Notes: generated by a model from the sequence alone, not told the origin. A stretch of 51,467 bases of DNA from an uncultured Clostridia bacterium (GCA_947631015.1 CANRJS010000012.1:1-51467), one strand, 5' to 3'. Counted from the stretch's first letter, positions 24,482 to 33,022 are shown. Numbers and translations are program-made.

Positions 24482-24519
24482 AAAAAGAGGGTCGGATATA
24501 TCCATCCGACCCTCTTTTT
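24482..24519 (+). terminator. Rho-independent terminator of the ABC exporter operon
   Basis: 16-bp stem AAAAAGAGGGTCGGAT/ATCCGACCCTCTTTTT (24482-24497/24504-24519). Confidence 0.92.
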
Positions 24520-24543
24520 GCACCGTCCGCCGGCATTTACGTC

Positions 24544-24572
24544 TTGACCCGGCTCGGAAAATACTCTATAAT
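24544..24572 (+). promoter_or_regulatory. Promoter of ricT
   Basis: TTGACC (24544-24549), 17-nt spacer, TATAAT (24567-24572). The leader is about 95 nt. Confidence 0.8.
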
Positions 24573-24673
24573 ATCTCTGTATACAACCGCTTCGCCGTGC
24601 GAAGCGTCCGAATATTGCCGCCGTGCGCGGCCCGATACTTTTATCGTTCTTATGAACGGAGGATATAAATATA

Positions 24674-25783
24674 ATGACTGAGATCGTTGGAATACGTTTC
24701 CGCGGCATGGGCAAGACCTACTTCTTCGACCCGTGCGGCGAGAAATTCCGCGAGGGCGACCGCGTGGTCGTAGAGACGGCGTCCGGCACCGAGCTCGGCG
24801 AGGTGACCGCCGCGAACCAGTTCGTCGATGACGAGAAGATAGTCCCCCCCTTCCGCAAAGTCCTTCGCCCCGCGGGTGAGGACGACCTCGCGGAGGCGGA
24901 GGCGCGCCGCTGCGAGGAGCAGGCGGCAAAGCTCTACTGTCAGGAGCGCGCGGACGCGCGCGGGCTGGATATGCGTGTCATAAGCGCGGAGAGGTCGCTT
25001 GACGGAACAAAGATGGTGTTTAACTTCGTCAGTGAGAACCGCGTCGACTTCCGGGAGCTCGTGCGCGACCTCGTCGGCCAGTACCACACAAGGATAGAGC
25101 TGCGGCAGGTCGGCGTCCGCGACAAGGCGAAGATGCTCGGCGGCATCGGCGTCTGCGGCAGGCCGTTCTGTTGCTCGCAGTTCCTCAAGGATTTTCACCC
25201 CGTTTCGATAAAGATGGCAAAGGATCAGAACCTCTCCCTCAGCCCCACCAAGATAAGCGGCTCTTGCGGCAGGCTCATGTGCTGCCTGAAGTACGAGCAG
25301 GAGGCGTACAGCGAGCTCCTGAAGACCACGCCTAAGCTCGGCAGTCTCGTCCGCACGGCGGACGGAGACGGCACCATCACCGCGATAAGCCTGCTCCGCC
25401 GTCAGGTTCGGGTCCTACTCGAAAAGGACACCGAGTTCTCGGCGAAGTATTACCCCATTGACGACATTGAGATACTGCGCTCCGGCAAGGCTCACTCCAA
25501 GCCCGCCGTCCGCGAGGATGACGATGCGTACTCCGGCGCGGAGGATGCGCCCGCACCCCGGCGCCCATCCCGCCCCGAGCGGACGGAGCGTCCCGCCCGC
25601 TCGGCGGAGCCTGCGGGATCCGTCCCGCAGGACGGGGACATGGGGGACGACATTCCCGCCCCCACCGACACGGAGGCTCCCGCCGAGCGCCGCCGCCAGC
25701 ACCGCAGAGGCGGTCGTGGCGGACGCACCCATCGCAGCGGCGGAAGCAGACCTCAGCCGTCCGACGGCGCGCCGGAGGCGTAA
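24674..25783 (+). CDS. ricT: RicT (YaaT), PSP1-domain protein with Arg/Pro-rich tail
   Basis: In Bacillus, RicT with RicA and RicF forms an iron-sulfur complex that adjusts RNase Y cleavage. The PSP1 domain is clear. The conserved cysteine clusters GVCGRPFCCSQF (Cys161/166/167) and SGSCGRLMCCLKYE (Cys198/203/204) are the expected cluster ligands. Residues 1-275 match the whole B. subtilis protein. The further ~95 residues are low-complexity, with RRRQHRRGGRGGRTHRSGG near the end, like an RGG RNA-binding tail. ATG 24674 follows an AACGGAGG site. It is followed by a GH13 gene after a hairpin. Confidence 0.92.
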   Translation: MTEIVGIRFRGMGKTYFFDPCGEKFREGDRVVVETASGTELGEVTAANQFVDDEKIVPPFRKVLRPAGEDDLAEAEARRCEEQAAKLYCQERADARGLDMRVISAERSLDGTKMVFNFVSENRVDFRELVRDLVGQYHTRIELRQVGVRDKAKMLGGIGVCGRPFCCSQFLKDFHPVSIKMAKDQNLSLSPTKISGSCGRLMCCLKYEQEAYSELLKTTPKLGSLVRTADGDGTITAISLLRRQVRVLLEKDTEFSAKYYPIDDIEILRSGKAHSKPAVREDDDAYSGAEDAPAPRRPSRPERTERPARSAEPAGSVPQDGDMGDDIPAPTDTEAPAERRRQHRRGGRGGRTHRSGGSRPQPSDGAPEA

Positions 25784-25838
25784 CGCCGCTTTGCGGCAGC
25801 CACGCCTGCTTTGCCGCTGTCGCTGAATGAAGCCTATA

Positions 25839-25870
25839 AGTGGAAAAAGTCCGGGCGGACTTTTTCCACT
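25839..25870 (+). terminator. Hairpin between ricT and the GH13 gene
   Basis: Arms AGTGGAAAAAGTCCG/CGGACTTTTTCCACT (25839-25853/25856-25870), then GTCTTTTG, then the GAGGAGG ribosome site of the next gene. Probably a partial terminator or attenuator. Confidence 0.65.
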
Positions 25871-25894
25871 GTCTTTTGAGGAGGCAAGTTCCCC

Positions 25895-27841
25895 ATGCAT
25901 CCTGTTTACAACTCACGTTCTCCGCTCTGCCGCGCCCCGGTGGGCGCGGTCCCGAGCGGCACCGTCGTGCGCTTTCGGGCATACCCCGAAAGCTACCGCT
26001 TTCCCGTGCGCGGATATATCGTTCTCTGGACGGACGGCCGCACTCCCCGCTCCGTGCGGATGACGCACCACGGCCGCTTCGAGGACCGCGAGGTCTTTGA
26101 GGTCGACATTCCGACCGAGGACTACGCCGGCATCGTCTTTTACTTCTTCCGCTTTGAGAACGAGGGCGGCTCCTTCTGCTACGGCGCGCGCATCGGCCGC
26201 ACCGGCGGTGAGGCGGAGTTTGCGGCTTCCTTCTCCCCGAACCCCTATCAGCTCACGGTCTACTCCCCCGCCTCGGCGGCCGCCGCGCCGGAGTGGTTCG
26301 GCGACGGGGTGACATACCAGATATTCCCCGACCGCTTTGCCCGCGCCGGCGCGCCCCTCTCGCAGGACGACGTCCTCGCGGACGGCACCTCCATGCGCGC
26401 CCGTCAGCGCATAGCGCGCGCGTGGGGCGATGACCCCGACCCCTCCCCCGAGCTGTTTGACGGGAGGATGCAGGTAACAAACCGGGACTTTTTCGGCGGT
26501 AATCTCGCCGGGATCACGGAAAAACTGGACTATCTCGCCTCTCTCGGCGTGACTACGATATACATGAACCCCATCTTCGAGGCGTTCTCGAACCACCGCT
26601 ACGACACGGCGGACTATGAGCATGTCGACCCGCTCCTCGGCACGGAGGAGACGCTCGGGACGCTCTGCCGCGAGGCGCACGCGCGCGGTATGCGCGTCCT
26701 GCTCGATGGCGTCTTCAACCACACCGGCTCGGACAGCCGCTACTTCAACCGCCTCGGACGGTACGGGGACGGTGGCGCATTCCGCTCCAAGGAGTCGCCC
26801 TACTACAATTGGTACCACTTCACCAAGTGGCCGCGCTCCTACGAAAGCTGGTGGGGCATGGACAGCCTTCCCGCCGTAAACGAGAGCGACCCCGTCTACC
26901 GCGAGTACATAGCGGGAGAGAACGGCATCATCCGCCGCTGGCTTCGCGCCGGGGCGGACGGCTGGCGGCTCGACGTTGCGGACGAGCTACCCGACTCCTT
27001 CATCGCGGAGATAAAGCGCGCGGCTCTTGCCGAGAAGCCGGACGCCTTCGTCCTCGGCGAGGTCTGGGAAGACGCGTCGAGCAAGATAAGCTACTCGGTC
27101 CGCAGAAAGTACATCCTCGGCGTGGACGGCTCCCCCGCGCTCGACGCGGTGATGGGCTACGTCTTCCGCACCGCCGCCCTCCGCTACCTCAGGGGCGGCA
27201 GCGCCGCAGACTTCCGCGACGAGATGGAGGACCTGCGGGAGAACTATCCCCCCTACGCCACCCACAACTCGATGAACATACTCGGAACGCATGACACCCC
27301 GCGCATCCTCACCCTGCTCGGCACGCCGGACGAGGTGTGGGAGGGTCCCAAGGAGACCCGCGCGAAGCTCGTCTGCGCGCCGGAGGATCGTCCCCGCGCC
27401 GTCAGACTGCTAAAGGTCGCGGCGGCACTCCAGTTCTGCTATCCCGGCAGTCCCACCGTCTACTACGGCGACGAGGCGGGTCTCGAGGGCTCGGAGGATC
27501 CGTACTCCCGCCGCACCTTCCCGTGGGGAAAGGAGGACGGCGACATACTCGCGCACTACCGTCTGCTCGGCGAGGCGCGCCGCCGCTATGAAGCCCTGCG
27601 GCGCGGCTCGATAGAGTACCTCGCGGCAGACGGCGGCCTTCTGGCCTTCCGCCGGGAGGTGAAGGACGACCCCGCCGTGCCGCCGGTCATATTCGCATCA
27701 AACGTCTCGGACGCGATGCTTCCGCTGAACCTCGAAGCCGGAAGTGTCTGGCGCGACCTCCTCACCGGCGCGATCTTCTCGGAGGCGTTCGTCATACCTC
27801 CCCGCACCGCGCGGATACTCGTCCCGGAGGCAAAGCTGTGA
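25895..27841 (+). CDS. GH13 alpha-glycosidase (neopullulanase/cyclomaltodextrinase type)
   Basis: 648 residues. An N-terminal ~130-residue beta-sandwich (CBM34-like) precedes the GH13 barrel. The four conserved regions are visible: DGVFNHTG (I), GWRLDVADE (II, nucleophile Asp), LGEVWED (III, acid/base Glu) and LGTHDTPR (IV, transition-state Asp), plus YQIFPDRFA at the barrel start. A short C-terminal beta domain follows. There is no signal peptide, so it is probably a cytoplasmic maltodextrin hydrolase. ATG 25895 follows GAGGAGG. The stop overlaps the GTG of mnmG (GTGA), an unexpected translational link between a glycosidase and a tRNA-modification gene. Confidence 0.92.
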   Translation: MHPVYNSRSPLCRAPVGAVPSGTVVRFRAYPESYRFPVRGYIVLWTDGRTPRSVRMTHHGRFEDREVFEVDIPTEDYAGIVFYFFRFENEGGSFCYGARIGRTGGEAEFAASFSPNPYQLTVYSPASAAAAPEWFGDGVTYQIFPDRFARAGAPLSQDDVLADGTSMRARQRIARAWGDDPDPSPELFDGRMQVTNRDFFGGNLAGITEKLDYLASLGVTTIYMNPIFEAFSNHRYDTADYEHVDPLLGTEETLGTLCREAHARGMRVLLDGVFNHTGSDSRYFNRLGRYGDGGAFRSKESPYYNWYHFTKWPRSYESWWGMDSLPAVNESDPVYREYIAGENGIIRRWLRAGADGWRLDVADELPDSFIAEIKRAALAEKPDAFVLGEVWEDASSKISYSVRRKYILGVDGSPALDAVMGYVFRTAALRYLRGGSAADFRDEMEDLRENYPPYATHNSMNILGTHDTPRILTLLGTPDEVWEGPKETRAKLVCAPEDRPRAVRLLKVAAALQFCYPGSPTVYYGDEAGLEGSEDPYSRRTFPWGKEDGDILAHYRLLGEARRRYEALRRGSIEYLAADGGLLAFRREVKDDPAVPPVIFASNVSDAMLPLNLEAGSVWRDLLTGAIFSEAFVIPPRTARILVPEAKL

Positions 27842-29769
27842 CGCCCCGCTACGAGGCGGGACGCTTCGACGTCGCGGTGATAGGCGCGGGTCACGCGGGA
27901 ATAGAGGCGGCGCTCGCGTCGGCGCGCCTCGGCGCAAAGACCGTCGTCTTCTCGATAAGCCTCGACGCCGTCGGCAACATGCCCTGCAACCCTTCGATAG
28001 GCGGCATCGCGAAGGGCTGCCTCGTCCGCGAGATAGATGCCCTCGGCGGCGAGATGGCGCGCGCCGCCGACGCCACGTGCATACAGTTCCGTCTGCTCGG
28101 CCGGGGCAGGGGCCCCGCCGTCCGCTCCCCGCGGGCACAGGCGGACAGGACCGCCTACCGCTCTTACATGAAGCGCGCCCTTGAGCGCGAACCCAACCTC
28201 TCGGTAAAGCAGGCCGAGGTCGTCTCCATTGAGACGGAGGACGGCCGCGTCTCGGCGGTCGTGACGGCGCTCGGTGCGGTCTATCGCGTGAAGTGCGTCG
28301 TCTGCGCCACCGGCACATTTCTCGGCGGGAAGATATTCGTCGGCGAATACTCCCGCGAGAGCGGCCCGGACGGGATGTTTCCCGCCTCCGAGCTGACAAA
28401 AAGCCTCGTCTCGCTCGGTCTCGGGCTCCGGCGCTTCAAGACGGGCACGCCGCCGCGTGTCCTCGCCTCGAGCGTGGACGTCGGTCGGATGGAGGTGCAG
28501 GAGGGCGAACGCGACCTTTCGCCGTTCAGCTTCTCCACGCCCGCCCTCCCCGAGAACCGGGCGATCTGTTACCTCACATATACAAACGAGCGGACGCACG
28601 ACGTCATACGCTCTCATCTCGACCGCTCGCCGCTCTACGGCGGTGATATAGTCGGCGTGGGACCGAGATACTGCCCGTCCATTGAGGACAAAGTCGTGCG
28701 CTTCGCTTCAAAGACGCGGCACCCCGTATTCGTCGAGCCCACCGAGCTCGGCGGTGGGGAGCTCTACCTTCAGGGTCTCAGCTCCTCCCTCCCCGAAGAA
28801 GTGCAGCTTGAGTTCGTTCACACCATTCCCGGCCTTGAGCGCGCGGAGTTCACCCGCCCCGCCTACGCGATAGAGTACGATTGCGCCGACCCGCTCGAGT
28901 TTGACAGCTCGCTTGCCCACCGGAAGATAGGCGGTCTGTACGGCGCGGGGCAGTTCCTCGGCACCTCCGGGTACGAGGAGGCGGCGGCACTGGGACTTAT
29001 CTCCGGGGCAAACGCCGCGCGGCGCGCCCTCGGCCTCGAGCCGGTGACGGTCGACCGCACACAGGGCTACGTCGGTGTGATGATCGACGACCTTGTGACG
29101 AAGGGCGCGGCGGAGCCCTATCGGATGATGACCTCCCGCTCGGAGCACCGCCTTGTGCTCCGTCAGGACAACGCCGACCTGCGGCTCACCGTCGTCGGGC
29201 ACAGGCTCGGGCTTGTGCCGGAGGAGCGGGTGCGCGCGGTCGAGGAGAAGTACGCGCTCGTCGGCCGCGAGCTCCGGCGGCTGGAGAGGATAACCGTCGT
29301 GCCTTCGCACGCGGCGAATGTTCCACGTGGAACCTCCACCGCCGCCGAGTATATAGAGGAGCTGTCCGGGGATCCCTTCGAGCATCCCTCCAAGCTCATA
29401 GATCTGCTCCGCCGTCCCGGCGTCTCCTACGACGTGCTCGCGCCCTGCGATCCGGAGCGCCCGCCGCTCCCCGCCGATGTCTGCGAGCAGGTCGAGATAG
29501 CCGCCAAGTACGAGGGCTACATCGCCCGCGCCGACGCGGAGCGCGCGGCGGCGCAGCGCGCGGAGGACGTTCTGCTCCCCGAGGACATAGACTATCTCTC
29601 CCTCGAGGGGCTGCGTATCGAGGCGCGGCAGAAGCTCGCCGCCCGCCGCCCAAGGACGCTCGGCCAGGCGGGGCGGCTCGAGGGCGTCAACCCTGCCGAC
29701 ACGGCGGCGCTGATGCTCTATCTTGAACAGCGGAGGAGGTACGGCCATGACGACGGCGGAGATTCGTGA
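27838..29769 (+). CDS. mnmG: tRNA U34 carboxymethylaminomethyl synthesis enzyme MnmG (GidA)
   Basis: The FAD-dependent partner of MnmE that installs cmnm5U34 in tRNAs for split codon boxes. 643 residues (family about 620-640). It shows the FAD-binding VAVIGAGHAGIEAALASARL, the GidA signature GNMPCNPSIGGIAKG and VLRQDNADLRLT. The start is GTG 27838, overlapping the GH13 stop by 4 bp; the reading starts MTPRYEAGRFDVAVIG. A parS-like palindrome lies inside the gene at 29319-29334 (codons for NVPRGT). rsmG overlaps its 3' end, the usual mnmG-rsmG pair. Confidence 0.97.
   Translation: MTPRYEAGRFDVAVIGAGHAGIEAALASARLGAKTVVFSISLDAVGNMPCNPSIGGIAKGCLVREIDALGGEMARAADATCIQFRLLGRGRGPAVRSPRAQADRTAYRSYMKRALEREPNLSVKQAEVVSIETEDGRVSAVVTALGAVYRVKCVVCATGTFLGGKIFVGEYSRESGPDGMFPASELTKSLVSLGLGLRRFKTGTPPRVLASSVDVGRMEVQEGERDLSPFSFSTPALPENRAICYLTYTNERTHDVIRSHLDRSPLYGGDIVGVGPRYCPSIEDKVVRFASKTRHPVFVEPTELGGGELYLQGLSSSLPEEVQLEFVHTIPGLERAEFTRPAYAIEYDCADPLEFDSSLAHRKIGGLYGAGQFLGTSGYEEAAALGLISGANAARRALGLEPVTVDRTQGYVGVMIDDLVTKGAAEPYRMMTSRSEHRLVLRQDNADLRLTVVGHRLGLVPEERVRAVEEKYALVGRELRRLERITVVPSHAANVPRGTSTAAEYIEELSGDPFEHPSKLIDLLRRPGVSYDVLAPCDPERPPLPADVCEQVEIAAKYEGYIARADAERAAAQRAEDVLLPEDIDYLSLEGLRIEARQKLAARRPRTLGQAGRLEGVNPADTAALMLYLEQRRRYGHDDGGDS
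29319..29334. promoter_or_regulatory. parS site within mnmG
   Basis: TGTTCCACGTGGAACC, one base short of the perfect 16-bp palindrome TGTTCCACGTGGAACA and a close match to the Bacillota parS consensus. Probable ParB/Spo0J binding site. Confidence 0.85.
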
Positions 29770-30448
29770 CGCGCTCGCCCCCGCAGGGCTGGACCTCCCG
29801 GATGAGACGTGCGGGCGTCTTGCCGCGTACTGCGAGCTTCTCCTCGAAGGAAACCGCGAAATGAACCTTATCGGCCCCGCAACCGAGAGCGACATGGCAA
29901 CGCGGCACATTCTCGACAGTCTCGCGCCCCTGCGCGCGGGGCTGCGTGCGCCGCGCCGCCTCATCGACGTCGGCAGCGGCGCGGGGCTTCCCGGGATACC
30001 GCTCGCCATCGTCCTGCCGGACACGGAGGTCGTGCTTTTAGACTCGCTCGGCAAGCGCTGCGCCTTCCTGCGCAGGACGGCTGAAGCGCTCTCCCTTTCA
30101 AACGTGACCGTAGTTGAGGCGCGCGCCGAGGAAGCGGCGCACACGCCGCTCCGTGAGAGCTTCGACGCCGTGACGGCGCGCGCCGTCACGAAAATGAGCG
30201 CCCTCGCGGAGCTCTGCCTGCCGTTTCTTAGGACAGGCGGAGTCTTCTGCGCCTACAAGACCGCGCGCGCAGAAGAGGAGACCGCGGCCGCCGCACGCGT
30301 AGTCCGCATACTCGGCGGCGAGCCGATGCCGCCGTTTGATTACGAGCTGAGCGGCGCTGCGATGCGGCTCGTCCTGCTCGGCAAAAAGTCGCCCACTCCC
30401 ATGAAATACCCCCGACCCTGGGGCAGTATTAAAAAGTCCGAGCTGTAA
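29747..30448 (+). CDS. rsmG: 16S rRNA G527 methyltransferase RsmG (GidB)
   Basis: Methylates N7 of G527 in 16S rRNA (E. coli numbering) with SAM. The 233-residue protein shows NREMNLIGPATESDMATRHI near the N-terminus, the SAM motif LIDVGSGAGLPGIPLAI, LLDSLGKRCAFL and the later AVTKMSALAELCLPFL. ATG 29747 follows GGAGGAGGT and lies 23 bp inside the end of mnmG. In many Bacillota the next genes are noc and par; here a VOC gene and a hairpin mosaic intervene. Confidence 0.95.
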   Translation: MTTAEIRDALAPAGLDLPDETCGRLAAYCELLLEGNREMNLIGPATESDMATRHILDSLAPLRAGLRAPRRLIDVGSGAGLPGIPLAIVLPDTEVVLLDSLGKRCAFLRRTAEALSLSNVTVVEARAEEAAHTPLRESFDAVTARAVTKMSALAELCLPFLRTGGVFCAYKTARAEEETAAAARVVRILGGEPMPPFDYELSGAAMRLVLLGKKSPTPMKYPRPWGSIKKSEL

Positions 30449-30478
30449 CATTTTTTGTGTAAAGAAAGGAGTGTTCGT

Positions 30479-30985
30479 ATGAGTATCAGCAAATTCGGTC
30501 ATCTCGCGTACACATGTCAGGACCTTGACGCCTCGGTGAAGTTCTACCGCGACGTCCTGGGGCTCCGGCAGAAGTTTGTCATCTACTACGGCGACTGGCT
30601 CGACCACATGAAGCGCACCGCCGAAGCAGAGGGCCGCGCGCTCGCCCCGGCTTTCGAGGCAAGTCTCGAAGCCAAGCGAAACACCGCCTGGATAGCCTAC
30701 TTCGAGATAGGCGAGGGCGCGTTTATCGAGCTCTTCGACCGCGGCGGAGCTACCGAGACCTTTGTCCCGGACGGGCGCTACTTCAACTTCCAGCACATGT
30801 CGCTCGTCACCGACGACATACACGCACTCGAGCGGCAGCTTCGCGAGAAGGGCGCGCCGATAGACAGCGCTCCGGCGCTCGGCCTCGAGCACACGTGGCA
30901 GATGTGGTCGCACGACCCGGACGGCAACAAGATAGAGTTTATGGAGTACACGCCCGAGTCCTGGCAGGTCGCGGGGCGGGAATAA
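30479..30985 (+). CDS. Glyoxalase-type (VOC family) protein
   Basis: 168 residues forming two beta-alpha-beta-beta-beta halves. The metal ligands expected of glyoxalase I are at His8 (FGHLAYTCQDL), Glu84 (AFIELFD), His106 (FQHMSLVTDDI) and Glu153 (NKIEFMEYTPES). It may be a lactoylglutathione lyase or an epimerase/dioxygenase relative; glutathione is often absent in this group of bacteria, so another substrate is likely. ATG 30479 follows AAAGGAG 6 nt upstream. It is 30 bp after rsmG and probably the last gene of the ricT/mnmG transcript; hairpin mosaic E follows directly. Confidence 0.85.
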   Translation: MSISKFGHLAYTCQDLDASVKFYRDVLGLRQKFVIYYGDWLDHMKRTAEAEGRALAPAFEASLEAKRNTAWIAYFEIGEGAFIELFDRGGATETFVPDGRYFNFQHMSLVTDDIHALERQLREKGAPIDSAPALGLEHTWQMWSHDPDGNKIEFMEYTPESWQVAGRE

Positions 30986-30988
30986 CCA

Positions 30989-31253
30989 CTCACGGAAAAC
31001 AGGTCACGGGCCTTGCCCGCGACCTGTTTTCCGTGAGACCGCCGGACAGAGCGAAGCTCTGCCAGCAGAAGGCGCTTACGCTACGCAATTCCCACGCGGT
31101 CGTCGACCGCGTGGGAGCCCTTCCGATTAAACGTGCTCGGGCGAATGAATCGCCCAGCGCGATGTTGCCTGCGGCAACATCAACCTCGCGAACAGGCGCG
31201 GAGCCGCTGACGCGGCGAAACTCTGCGAGGCTTATGGATGCGTTGCAGAGTTT
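30989..31253. repeat. Hairpin mosaic (locus E)
   Basis: Starts 3 nt after the VOC stop. 17-bp stem 30989-31005/31021-31037; CAGAGC-GAA-GCTCTG (31047-31061) in a GCCGGA...CCAGCAG frame like locus D. Then one full locus-B-type unit with different arms: CCCACGCGGTCG/CGACCGCGTGGG (31091-31115), GGGCGA-ATGAA-TCGCCC (31139-31155), GATGTTGCC-TGC-GGCAACATC (31161-31181), and the invariant CGCGAACAGGCGCG. Then GCCGC/GCGGC plus AAACTCTGCGAGGC (31203-31231), the element also found in loci D and F. AAACTCTGC pairs with GCAGAGTTT at 31245-31253. Confidence 0.92.
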
Positions 31254-31266
31254 GCCGGTCAAGCAG

Positions 31267-31298
31267 AAAGGCGGTTCCCGCGAAGGGAACCGCCTTTT
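31267..31298. terminator. Bidirectional terminator between the VOC and kinase genes
   Basis: 13-bp stem AAAGGCGGTTCCC/GGGAACCGCCTTT (31267-31279/31285-31297), with T-rich exits on both strands. It serves the convergent genes on either side. Confidence 0.85.
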
Positions 31299-31323
31299 GT
31301 CGTTCGACGCTAAGTCGCGCCGT

Positions 31324-31821
31324 TTATACGCTTTCAAGGAACCGCCGCACCTCGCGGCGGTTTTTCAACACCGTCACCTCGGCCACCGTGCCTTCCAGCG
31401 CCGCAAGGAGCTTACTGCGCTGTGAGCCATTGAAGCCCCAGACGTAGCGCATGAACTCCGCGTCGAAGCGCTCGGGGCAGCCGTTTCCCATGTCCGGGCG
31501 GCTCCTACCGTGGTTTATGATGACCCGCTTCAGCACCCCGAACGTACAGCGCAGCCTGCCGAAGTCGAGGAATATCACCGTATCACAGTATTTCAGACGC
31601 AGCGGGAGGGTGCGGGAATAGTTCCCGTCGATTATCCAGCGCGGTTTTTCGAGCTCCGCTGAGAGCAGAGCGTCAAACTCCTCCTGCGGAGCCTCGGTCC
31701 AGCCCGGCCGCCAGTGCAGCCGGTCAAGATTCACGAGCGGGAGCCCGAGCTTCTTCGAGAGCTCCGCCGAGAGCGTCGTCTTCCCCGCGCCGGGACAGCC
31801 TATCACAAGCACACGTTCCAT
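31324..31821 (-). CDS. Small P-loop kinase (adenylate kinase/FlaR-like)
   Basis: 165 residues with the Walker A VLVIGCPGAGKTTLSAELS at the start, then LPLVNLDRLHWRPGW, WIIDGNYSRTL, VIFLDFGR and a basic lid-like segment (LKRVIINHGRSRPD). This pattern is that of the 'topology modulation'/adenylate kinase-like family of uncharacterised nucleotide or small-molecule kinases. ATG 31821 has a GAGGTG site upstream and begins exactly at the P-loop strand; an upstream in-frame ATG lacks one. It is transcribed alone. Confidence 0.8.
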   Translation of the reverse strand: MERVLVIGCPGAGKTTLSAELSKKLGLPLVNLDRLHWRPGWTEAPQEEFDALLSAELEKPRWIIDGNYSRTLPLRLKYCDTVIFLDFGRLRCTFGVLKRVIINHGRSRPDMGNGCPERFDAEFMRYVWGFNGSQRSKLLAALEGTVAEVTVLKNRREVRRFLESV

Positions 31822-31993
31822 CCGGAACACCTCTTTTCGCGAAAAGTAAAACCCAGTATAACACATTCCCGCGAAAAGAGCAAGGCTTTCATGTCAATAT
31901 CAAAGCGTCGGACAGCGTCTGTCAATTCGGGATGCGGCTTGTACCGTTCTTCCGGCAATACGGTTCTTTTGGCCTGAAATTATTCGGGAAATG

Positions 31994-32704
31994 TTACTTG
32001 TCTTTGTTTATTCTATCCATATAGCCGGCTGTAATGATACCGGCAGGCAAAGCTACAATTGCGATGCCAACAAACGATGATATCATCGTAACCATTCTTC
32101 CGACCGTCGTTACAGGGTAAATGTCGCCATATCCCATTGTGGTAAGGCTCACTGTCGCCCAATATACAGCTTCGAAAAAATTGTCAAAGGTTTCGGGTTC
32201 TACATTGAAGATGACCAGCGCAGAAATCAGTACATATCCTATGGCCATTGAGCAGACTGCCAACAGCGGTGTTCGCTGATTATGTATTACATCTCTGATT
32301 ATCCGAACGCTGCGGGCATAACGCAGCATCTTAAAAGAGCGGAATACCCGAAAGGTTCGAAACAGCCTTAACAGTTTCACAAGCCTGATGCCCGGAAGAA
32401 GAGACGTAAACGACGGCAGAATAGCAAGGAGGTCTATCAGCGCCATAGGAGTAAGCGGGTACAGTAAAAAAGAAGCGGCGCCTTTTTTCAGTTGATAGTC
32501 GGCGGTGAAAAGCCGCAACGCATAGTCAATGATAAAAACAGTAACGGTGACATAGTCTATGATATTCAGAAAAGAGTTGGTCTGTTTGAAGGCCAAAGGA
32601 ACTAGGCTTGCCAGAATGACCGCCATCATTAATGAATCATATACGGCGCTCGCTTTGTCGCCTTCCTTTGCGATTTCAATAAGTTCATAAATTTTGTGTC
32701 TCAT
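31994..32704 (-). CDS. Voltage-gated potassium channel subunit
   Basis: A 236-residue six-helix ion channel. Helices S1-S3 are followed by an S4 sensor with regularly spaced Arg/Lys (IRLVKLLRLFRTFRVFRSFK, about 106-125). The pore helix and K+ filter TTMGYGD are at 188-194, and an inner helix ends with GIAIVALPAGIITAGYM. Compared with KvAP-type channels it is short and has no cytoplasmic RCK domain. Two adjacent ATGs (32707, 32704) are possible; 32704 gives 6-nt spacing from CGGAGG. The region from about 31.9 to 33.5 kb is visibly less GC-rich than its neighbours, suggesting transfer. Confidence 0.9.
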   Translation of the reverse strand: MRHKIYELIEIAKEGDKASAVYDSLMMAVILASLVPLAFKQTNSFLNIIDYVTVTVFIIDYALRLFTADYQLKKGAASFLLYPLTPMALIDLLAILPSFTSLLPGIRLVKLLRLFRTFRVFRSFKMLRYARSVRIIRDVIHNQRTPLLAVCSMAIGYVLISALVIFNVEPETFDNFFEAVYWATVSLTTMGYGDIYPVTTVGRMVTMISSFVGIAIVALPAGIITAGYMDRINKDK

Positions 32705-32770
32705 CATTTGCCTCCGCAATAATACTCGGCGCTTTGTGCGTGAAGTCACTGTACCCGGATGGATAGACAC

Positions 32771-32799
32771 ATTGTATCGCAATATCTGGGCGAACGCAA
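32771..32799 (-). promoter_or_regulatory. Promoter of the potassium channel gene
   Basis: Minus strand: TTGCGT (32794-32799), 17-nt spacer, TACAAT (32771-32776). Confidence 0.7.
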
Positions 32800-32990
32800 G
32801 ATATTACAAACCTTATGAAACGAAACTTCTGTACAGCGCAGCCGCCGCATCTTTCTTGATCGCCTGATCCGCAGAGACGCTGTGCGGGAAAGCAGACGCA
32901 TATAAGTCCGCCTTCCTTGTCCTTTCGTGTTAATGTATATCCCAAAAGCAACTTTCCGTTGGCAGGATACGGCGTGAGAAAACACTAAAA
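32800..32990 (-). other. Gene-free stretch with possible coding remnant
   Basis: No complete gene is visible. On the minus strand one frame ending at the TAA 32813-32815 reads about 33 codons with GC-biased third positions (…ADLYASAFPHSVSADQ…AAALYRSFVS). It looks like the C-terminal scrap of a lost gene but has no start, and upstream it runs into a stop. It could equally be chance. Confidence 0.25.
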
Positions 32991-32991
32991 A

Positions 32992-33022
32992 TAACCGCCT
33001 CTTTCGGTATCAAGAGGCGGTT
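32992..33022 (-). terminator. Terminator of the small membrane protein gene
   Basis: 11-bp stem AACCGCCTCTT/AAGAGGCGGTT (32993-33003/33012-33022), followed on the minus strand by ATTTTTAG. Confidence 0.8.

Noticed and set aside
22585-24714. 709-codon minus-strand frame opposite the second ABC exporter gene
   Set aside because: Antisense shadow; the plus-strand gene has full ABC exporter motifs and the frame runs through a terminator.
31867-31993. Short plus-strand frame after the kinase gene (SISKRRTASVNSG...)
   Set aside because: Under 30 codons, no ribosome site or promoter, no recognisable protein.
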